This document shows positions 58,715 to 64,000 of a DNA stretch of 64,000 nucleotides, piece after piece. The notes under the pieces are model-generated. The model was not told the DNA's origin. It did no database searches and worked only from the letters and a program-made list of their open reading frames with translations. Origin of the DNA: Arthrobacter sp. Leaf137 (GTDB lineage: Bacteria; Actinomycetota; Actinomycetes; Actinomycetales; Micrococcaceae); assembly GCF_001423525.1 (NCBI RefSeq), contig NZ_LMOI01000018.1:125786-189785 (forward strand). Reading direction: 5' to 3'. How positions within the stretch are numbered: the first letter of the stretch is position 1; each line of letters starts with the position of its first letter. The position numbers and the translations under genes are program-made.

Positions 58715-59935
58715 ATGCAGCAGCAGGGTGTGGAACAGCTCGTGGAGCAGGTGGCGCAGAAGCTGGGCCGCGGCCTTTCGCTGGAGGACCTGGACGGCCT
58801 GCTCCTCGCCTACAGCTCAAACCAGTCCCACGCGGACCGGGTGCGCGTGAACTTCCTGCTCAGCAAGAAGGTGCCGGCGGATGTGAGCGCATGGCAGCTC
58901 TCGCAGGGCATCGCCACTGCCGTGCGCCCCGTGGTGGTGCCGGCCAACCCGGACCTGGGCATGCTGGGCCGGGTCTGTGTCCCGCTGATGGTGCGTGGCT
59001 TCCGCGTTGGCTATCTGTGGGTGCAGCAGGACTCGGCAGAGGAGAGCCCGACGGCGATCCTCACCCAGCTGCCGGCGGTCAACCATGAGCTGGAGCTGCT
59101 CTCCGGGCTCCTGTTGGACTCCAATACTGCCGAGTCCGAGTTCCGGCGCAGCCGTGAACGGGAGTTTCTCTCCGCCTGTGCCGGCGAACCGAATGCCGTG
59201 GCAGCAGTAGCCGGCTGGAAGGAAGTCCAGGGCCGCGGGCCGTGGCAAATGGTCACAGTGGTGGACGCCGACGGCTGGGCCAGCGGTCCGGACCCCATCG
59301 CGTCCACCCTGATCCACCGGTCCACCGCGCTGCAGGCCACCGTGGGCGTGGACGCGGCACTGTTCAGTGCCGGTACGGAGACCCACTCGGTGGTGCTGTT
59401 CCGTGAGCTGTCCGGCCGGGCCAACCATGCGCAGGTCCTGGTGCACTACCAGTTGGAACTGGCCAAGCGCTCCGGGCGGCCGGTGCACCGCATCATCCTT
59501 GGCATCAGCGAAGGGTTCACCCGCACCCGGCAGCTGGGGGAGGCGTACCGGCAGTCGAAGCTCGCAGCCCAGGCGGCCGCCGTGGACCCCCAACTGGGTG
59601 AGCTGGTGGACTGCCGGTCCACCGGCGTGTACCAGCTGCTGGCTTCCGCCGGGGGCGGGGTGGGGGCCTGGGCCGATTCGGCGTCCGTGTACTTCCGGAT
59701 GCTCGAAGACCATGACCGGAACGGCGAACTCATTCCGGTGCTGGAACTCCTTTACGACAACGACGGTTCCGTCCAGGATGTGGCCACGAAGCTCCATCTG
59801 CACCGGAGCAGCATCTACAACCGGTTGGGCAGGATCCGCCAACTGCTGGGCGTGGACCCGTTAAAGGGATTGGCCCGCCTGGAGCTTCACGCCGCCCTGA
59901 AGATGCGCCGGTGGGCCGCCCGGCCGAGGATCTAG
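58715..59935 (+). CDS. PucR/CdaR-type regulator, probable activator of ald (AdeR/AldR-like)
   Basis: A 406-residue protein with a C-terminal PucR HTH (DVATKLHLHRSSIYNRLGRIRQLLG, near 360-385) and a GGDEF-like or GAF-like middle, as in purine and alanine catabolism regulators. Divergent from ald, which matches regulators that switch ald on with alanine in other actinobacteria. TAATGT (58703-58708) ends 6 nt before ATG 58715. It converges on, and overlaps by 4 nt, the hydrolase gene. Confidence 0.85.
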   Translation: MQQQGVEQLVEQVAQKLGRGLSLEDLDGLLLAYSSNQSHADRVRVNFLLSKKVPADVSAWQLSQGIATAVRPVVVPANPDLGMLGRVCVPLMVRGFRVGYLWVQQDSAEESPTAILTQLPAVNHELELLSGLLLDSNTAESEFRRSREREFLSACAGEPNAVAAVAGWKEVQGRGPWQMVTVVDADGWASGPDPIASTLIHRSTALQATVGVDAALFSAGTETHSVVLFRELSGRANHAQVLVHYQLELAKRSGRPVHRIILGISEGFTRTRQLGEAYRQSKLAAQAAAVDPQLGELVDCRSTGVYQLLASAGGGVGAWADSASVYFRMLEDHDRNGELIPVLELLYDNDGSVQDVATKLHLHRSSIYNRLGRIRQLLGVDPLKGLARLELHAALKMRRWAARPRI

Positions 59936-60735
59936 CGGCGGGCCCGCCCGGATGTCGCCGTCACGAAGGACCTGATGGCCTCGGCCACCTGCTGGGGCCG
60001 GAGGTGCTGGGCCACATGTCCGGCGCCCGGGATTTCCGCAAAGTGCCCGTGCCGTGCCGTGGCCGCCAAGCGCCGGGACCACTCGGGGCCGGCAACCTGG
60101 TCCTCGCCGCCGCGCAGCACCAGGACTGGCAGGTCGATTTCCGCCAGCCGTTCCTCGGTGCGGTAGTTCATCATGACGGGCAATTCGGTGAAGTACCAGC
60201 GTGGGCCGCAGCGGAAATAGTCGCTGAGGACGGCCCAATTGGACGACGCACTCTCCCGCAGGAGGGCATCCAGGAACAGGGCGACACTCTGGCGGGGGAC
60301 CGTCCGGTGCCGTTCATCAACCACGGGGCCCATCAGCACCAGCTGCCGCACCCGGTCCGGCGCATGATGGGTCGCCTCGATGGTGAACTGAACGCCCATC
60401 GAATGGCCCACCAAAATATAGGATTCGATGCCGCTGGACGCCAGGGCCTCACCGATAAAGGCGCCGTAGTCCTCCGCGGACACCTGCTGACCGGGCCGGG
60501 GCGTTCCGCCGAACCCGGGAAGGTCCAGTGAATACGTGGGAGCGGTGGCGGCCAGCACCTCGTGCAGCCGCCGAAGGTAGCGGTGCGAGACGCCGATTCC
60601 GTGGACCAGGACATACGCCGGCCCCGCGTCGCCCGGAACGGCGCCGGGCGAGGGCGGCGGGGTGCCGTCCGCCCAGAGGATCCGGCCGGACAGGCCGCGG
60701 GCTTCCACCGCCGAGGACCGCAGGGGGACCGTCAT
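59932..60735 (-). CDS. Alpha/beta-fold hydrolase
   Basis: A 267-residue hydrolase. The nucleophile elbow is VGHSMG, the acid lies in RGGEDQVAG, and the catalytic histidine is in GAGHVAQ. The oxyanion HG motif is LVHGIGVSHRYL. Ester, lactone or haloalkane substrates cannot be told apart. Its ATG overlaps the stop of the HTH gene upstream (ATGA), so they form an operon. Confidence 0.85.
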   Translation of the reverse strand: MTVPLRSSAVEARGLSGRILWADGTPPPSPGAVPGDAGPAYVLVHGIGVSHRYLRRLHEVLAATAPTYSLDLPGFGGTPRPGQQVSAEDYGAFIGEALASSGIESYILVGHSMGVQFTIEATHHAPDRVRQLVLMGPVVDERHRTVPRQSVALFLDALLRESASSNWAVLSDYFRCGPRWYFTELPVMMNYRTEERLAEIDLPVLVLRGGEDQVAGPEWSRRLAATARHGHFAEIPGAGHVAQHLRPQQVAEAIRSFVTATSGRARR

Positions 60736-61223
60736 CGGAGCCCCGCGCCGCCGTCGGAAGCACCGGAACCGCCGGTGCTGTCCGTAGCCGGGCCGTCCGA
60801 AGCAGGGCTGTCCGTCACCGCGCCATTCAGGCCGCCGTCCGTCGCGGCCTCGTGTTCCTTCCGCCGCTGCGTTTCGAGCCAGGCCAGGATGGCGCTCTGC
60901 CGGATCCGCCGGTGCGTGCCTCGGTATTCCACGGGGATTTCGCCGCGGTCCGTCATGTTGCGCAGGTACGTATGGGAAATGCCGGCCAGTTCGGCGGCCC
61001 GGGAGGTGGTCAGCATTTCCTCGACGCTGCTCACGGTCACCGCCTCGCCACGGCTGAGCCGTGCGAGGAGGTCCACGACGGCGTCCCTCGCCTGGGCGGG
61101 CAGCCGGTGGACAGTGCCGTCCACAAATACGGTGATGTCGTCGCTGTCCCGGAGGGCGCGCGCGAGCCCGCCGGCGTCATCGGTGGGCAGTCCGGCAGTC
61201 ACGCGGGGGGCTATCAGTGCCAT
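60732..61223 (-). CDS. Excisionase-type helix-turn-helix DNA-binding protein
   Basis: A 163-residue protein with a MerR/excisionase-like wHTH (LTTSRAAELAGISHTYLRNMTDRGEIPVEYRGTHRRIRQSAI) near residues 65-110. The N-terminal part is about 60 residues and the C-terminus is a disordered Ser/Thr/Gly/Asp-rich tail. Proteins of this shape often pair with PIN-domain toxins, but the partner here is a hydrolase. TAGGCT (61230-61235 on this strand) ends 6 nt before the ATG. Role unknown. Confidence 0.7.
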   Translation of the reverse strand: MALIAPRVTAGLPTDDAGGLARALRDSDDITVFVDGTVHRLPAQARDAVVDLLARLSRGEAVTVSSVEEMLTTSRAAELAGISHTYLRNMTDRGEIPVEYRGTHRRIRQSAILAWLETQRRKEHEAATDGGLNGAVTDSPASDGPATDSTGGSGASDGGAGLR

Positions 61224-61336
61224 ACAGGAAGCCTAACCCTCCGTTTCGACGGTTCCCTGCGGCCACGATGTCCGCGCAGGCCTCGTGGGCGGGGAACCGT
61301 CGAACCGGGAACTGTGGAACAACCAAAAAGAAGCCG

Positions 61337-61366
61337 TTGACACGGAGTTAGTAACGCGCGTAACCT
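61337..61366 (+). promoter_or_regulatory. Promoter of the LacI regulator gene
   Basis: TTGACA (61337-61342), a perfect -35, is followed after 18 nt by TAACCT (61361-61366). An operator-like GTAACGCGCGTAAC lies inside, overlapping the -10. Confidence 0.7.
61351..61364. promoter_or_regulatory. LacI-type operator 1 (between -35 and -10)
   Basis: GTAACGCGCGTAAC is a one-pair-imperfect copy of the palindrome at 61383-61396. The central CGCG and its place in the promoter fit LacI-family autorepression. Confidence 0.6.
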
Positions 61367-61382
61367 CAATCACACGATCCAA

Positions 61383-61396
61383 GTAACGCGCGTTAC
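61383..61396. promoter_or_regulatory. LacI-type operator 2 (downstream of the start site)
   Basis: GTAACGCGCGTTAC is a perfect palindrome 32 bp downstream of operator 1, about three helical turns. The same-face spacing could allow cooperative binding or looping. Confidence 0.65.
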
Positions 61397-61477
61397 CCAC
61401 AAGGTGGCCGCGGTACAGGAAAAACCTCACCACGCAGAAGCTGGCATGGCCCAGTCAACGAAGACCCGGAGCATTCA

Positions 61478-62548
61478 ATGGCGAAAAGCACCACACCCCA
61501 CCAGGCCGCCTCCGTGCGGCAGCGGGGCGTCACCATGAATGACGTCGCCAAGCACGCCGGCGTTTCCCGGACCGCAGTTTCGTTCGTACTGAGCAATCGC
61601 GAAAACGCCAGCATCTCCGAGGAAACCCGCACCCGGATCAACGAGGCCGTCCAGGAGCTGGGCTACCGGCCCAACGCCGGCGCCCGCGCACTGGCATCCC
61701 AGCGCACTGGCTGGTATGGCATTGTCACGGAGATTGTCACGGCCCCGTTCGCCGTCGACATCATCAAAGGCGCCCAGGACCAGGCCTGGCTTGACCGCCG
61801 GTTCCTGCTCATCGCGCCCTCCGACCAGGCCGATGCCGTAGGGCCCAACCAGGGCCTGGAAGATGCTGCAACTGAAAAGCTGTTGGAACAACGCGTGGAA
61901 GGACTTCTGTACGCGGCCACCTTCCACCGGGGCGTCCACGTTCCGGAGAGCGCCAATGAAGTGCCCACTGTGCTGATCAACTGCTTCGACGCTGACGGAA
62001 AGTTGCCCTCGATTGTCCCTGACGAGCGTGCGGGTGGCCGGGTCGCCGTCGAACGACTGCTCCAAGCCGGCCACACCCGGATTGGGGTCATCAACCTTGA
62101 CCCGGTTATTCCTGCTGCAGTGGGGCGGTTGGAAGGAGCACGCGAAGCACTGGCCATCGCCGGACTGGACCTGGATCCGGAACTGGTGGTGTCCGGATAC
62201 GCGACGGCCGACGGCGGCTACGAGGCCGCCGGCCGGATCCTGGACAGGTACGAGGGGGAGCGCAGGCCAACGGCACTGTTCTGCCTCAATGACCGCATGG
62301 CGATGGGCGCCTATGACGCCATCAAGGAACGGGGCCTGACCATCCCCGGAGACATCGCCGTGATCGGCTTCGACAACCAGGAACTGATTGCGGCCTACCT
62401 GCGGCCCAAGCTGACCACCGTTGCGTTGCCGTTCGAAAAAATGGGCGCCCTGGGAGTCCAGACGCTCGCCGCTCTTACAGCAGGACAGCCGATCATTGCC
62501 GACCAGCAACTGGTCGACTGTCCGCTGCTAGAACGCTCCTCGGTCTGA
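61478..62548 (+). CDS. LacI-family transcriptional repressor
   Basis: A 356-residue LacI protein. The HTH is VTMNDVAKHAGVSRTAVSFVLSNRENASIS (18-47), followed by the hinge helix NAGARALA. A periplasmic-binding-like effector domain follows, with FDNQELIAAYLRP near residue 295. It precedes a family 5 binding protein, so it probably represses a sugar or glycoside importer. Two palindromes flank its promoter. Confidence 0.9.
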   Translation: MAKSTTPHQAASVRQRGVTMNDVAKHAGVSRTAVSFVLSNRENASISEETRTRINEAVQELGYRPNAGARALASQRTGWYGIVTEIVTAPFAVDIIKGAQDQAWLDRRFLLIAPSDQADAVGPNQGLEDAATEKLLEQRVEGLLYAATFHRGVHVPESANEVPTVLINCFDADGKLPSIVPDERAGGRVAVERLLQAGHTRIGVINLDPVIPAAVGRLEGAREALAIAGLDLDPELVVSGYATADGGYEAAGRILDRYEGERRPTALFCLNDRMAMGAYDAIKERGLTIPGDIAVIGFDNQELIAAYLRPKLTTVALPFEKMGALGVQTLAALTAGQPIIADQQLVDCPLLERSSV

Positions 62549-62628
62549 CCGCGAAATCAAGTTCCGAAGAGCAAAACCCCTAACCCACCCTTCACCTCGC
62601 TGATGAAGACAGGAAAGAGATAACCATC

Positions 62629-64000
62629 ATGACACAACCCCGATTCTTCAGGGCTGCCCGGATCACGGCCGCTGGCCTGGCCGTGGGAGCGATGCTGCTG
62701 ACCGGCTGCGCGGCCAACGTCAACAAGACTTCCGGCACCGACGCCGCGGCAAACGCGAGCGCGTTCCTCACCATCCCGCGGGAGGACATGGGCACGTTCG
62801 TGCAGAACTTCAACCCGTTCGCCCCCACTGTGAACCCCATGGTCCAGCAGGCCATTTACGAGTCACTCCTGATCTTCAACCCGGCCAACGGGGACACGGT
62901 GCCGTGGCTCGCCACCGAGTGGAAGGCTGCCGACGACGGCAAGTCCGTCACCTTCACGCTGCGCGACGGTGTGAAGTGGTCCGACGGGCAGCCGCTGGTT
63001 GCCGAGGACGTGGCCTACACCTTCGAGCTGCAGAAGAAGATCAAGGGCGGCTTTGAATACCTCGACGGCGTCACCGCTGAGGGAAACAAGGTCACCTTCA
63101 ATTTCAACAAGCCATGGTCCCCGGCACTGTACGACGTCGGCCAGCTCACCATCCTGCCCAAGCACATCTGGTCCACGCTCGCCGATCCCGAAAAGGAAGC
63201 AAACGCCAAGCCCGTCGGAACCGGGCCCTACACCGAGGTGGACAGCTTCCAGGCCCAGTCCTTCGTACTGAAGAAGAACCCCAACTACTGGCAGCCGGAA
63301 AAGCAGAAGATCGCCGGCATCAAGATGCTCGCTTTTGCAGGGAACGACGGCGCCAACCTCGCCGCTGCGAACGGCGACGTCGACTGGGCGCCGCAGTACA
63401 TCCCCAACATCGAAAAGACATTCGTCTCCAAGGACAAGGAACACCGCCAGTACTGGTTCCCGGCAACCGGCGCCATGATCAACTGGCAGCTCAACACCAC
63501 CAAGGCCCCCTTCAACGACGTTGACGTCCGCAAGGCACTGAGCATGGCCCTTGACCGCGACCAGGTCACCAAGATCGGCATGAGCGGCTACGCCAAGCCC
63601 GCCGACTGCACCGGCCTTTCCGGGAACTACGAGAAGTGGAAGAACTCCAAGGTCAAGGACAACTGCACCTGGACCAAGCTGGATGTGCAGAAGGCCAACG
63701 AGCTGCTGGACAAGGCCGGCTACGCCAAGGGTGCTGATGGCAAGCGCACGCTCAAGGACGGCAAGCCGTTCGAGTTCAAGATCTCCGTGGGTGCCTCATC
63801 TTCCGACTGGCTCTCCGTAGCCAACGTAATTTCGCAGAACCTCGCCGAGGTGGGCGTCACCGCCAAGGTCGACTCCCCGGACTGGGCTGCCGTGGTTGCA
63901 GGTTACGAGACGGGCGACTTCGATTCCGGCATCGTGTGGAGCGCCAACGACCCCAGCCCGTACAAGTACTTCAACACCTCCATGGGCACGTCAACCGTGA
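62629..64000 (+). CDS. Family 5 ABC substrate-binding lipoprotein (partial, runs off right edge)
   Basis: The first 457 codons of a binding protein. The lipobox is LLTGC (Cys27). Family 5 features are WKAADDGKSVTFTLRDGVKWSDGQPLVAEDVAYTF and DVRKALSMALDRDQVTK. GGAAAGAGA precedes the ATG. Family 5 proteins bind peptides, but members beside LacI genes often bind cello- or other oligosaccharides, so glycoside uptake is the likelier role here. The permeases and ATPases should follow beyond the window. Confidence 0.88.
   Translation, partial: MTQPRFFRAARITAAGLAVGAMLLTGCAANVNKTSGTDAAANASAFLTIPREDMGTFVQNFNPFAPTVNPMVQQAIYESLLIFNPANGDTVPWLATEWKAADDGKSVTFTLRDGVKWSDGQPLVAEDVAYTFELQKKIKGGFEYLDGVTAEGNKVTFNFNKPWSPALYDVGQLTILPKHIWSTLADPEKEANAKPVGTGPYTEVDSFQAQSFVLKKNPNYWQPEKQKIAGIKMLAFAGNDGANLAAANGDVDWAPQYIPNIEKTFVSKDKEHRQYWFPATGAMINWQLNTTKAPFNDVDVRKALSMALDRDQVTKIGMSGYAKPADCTGLSGNYEKWKNSKVKDNCTWTKLDVQKANELLDKAGYAKGADGKRTLKDGKPFEFKISVGASSSDWLSVANVISQNLAEVGVTAKVDSPDWAAVVAGYETGDFDSGIVWSANDPSPYKYFNTSMGTSTV

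Overview
This is about 64 kb of high-GC (roughly two-thirds G+C) actinobacterial chromosome. Gene content and style point to Arthrobacter sensu lato (Arthrobacter, Pseudarthrobacter or a close relative). The evidence is a QsuB-type dehydroshikimate dehydratase fused to a dioxygenase-like domain, IclR-controlled pca genes in one run, a three-part pnt transhydrogenase, a LigC-like ligase, and many starts with a TAnnnT hexamer 6-8 nt upstream (leaderless transcripts). This assignment is an inference; there is no rRNA or other marker gene. I see no tRNA, rRNA, insertion sequence, prophage or CRISPR array. Sixty-four coding regions are listed; the first and last run off the window.

Region 1-2.6 kb holds a partial GNAT acetyltransferase, an AEC-type carrier and an ATP-dependent DNA ligase. 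Region 2.6-15.7 kb is the centrepiece, a nearly complete route from quinate/shikimate and protocatechuate to central metabolism. A metabolite:H+ symporter diverges from an IclR regulator. Then come qsuD, qsuB, pcaH, pcaG, pcaB, pcaD, pcaC, a long hairpin, pcaF, pcaI, pcaJ and a second IclR gene (pcaR). Most junctions overlap or nearly touch. Products flow quinate/shikimate -> dehydroshikimate -> protocatechuate -> carboxymuconate -> oxoadipate -> succinyl-CoA plus acetyl-CoA. At 22.5-24.6 kb an IclR gene and pobA feed 4-hydroxybenzoate into the same pathway.

Region 15.9-22.5 kb carries the pntAA-pntAB-pntB transhydrogenase, a DagK-like lipid kinase, an HPP membrane protein whose 3' end overlaps a convergent membrane/ACT gene by 41 bp, and a FUSC-like membrane protein. 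Region 24.6-35.6 kb has a TetR/FAD-monooxygenase divergent pair, a complete ABC importer (fused double permease, ATPase, lipoprotein), a thioesterase, a GNAT protein, a MarR-small cysteine protein-Ser/Thr kinase run, a histidine phosphatase and purB.

Region 35.8-49.7 kb has a WXG100-like gene coupled to a serine-hydrolase-like protein, a secreted GH25-like protein, a holin-like membrane protein, a HisC-like aminotransferase, a 2-oxoacid dehydrogenase operon (E1alpha, E1beta, E2, no E3) behind a strikingly symmetric nested palindrome, envelope and stress genes, a MocR-like aminotransferase, a GerMN-type lipoprotein, an FMN reductase and a TetR gene. Region 49.8-56.1 kb is a peptide-type ABC operon behind a structured leader that ends at a small leader ORF. 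Region 56.1-64 kb has a Gfo/Idh oxidoreductase, ald with its PucR-type regulator, a hydrolase/HTH pair, and a LacI gene with two operators ahead of a family 5 binding protein that runs off the right edge.

No single gene set is clearly a new system. The least explained items are the leader RNA at 49.8 kb, the nested palindrome at 40.4 kb, the 66-bp hairpin at 12.2 kb and the WXG-like/hydrolase pair at 35.8 kb.
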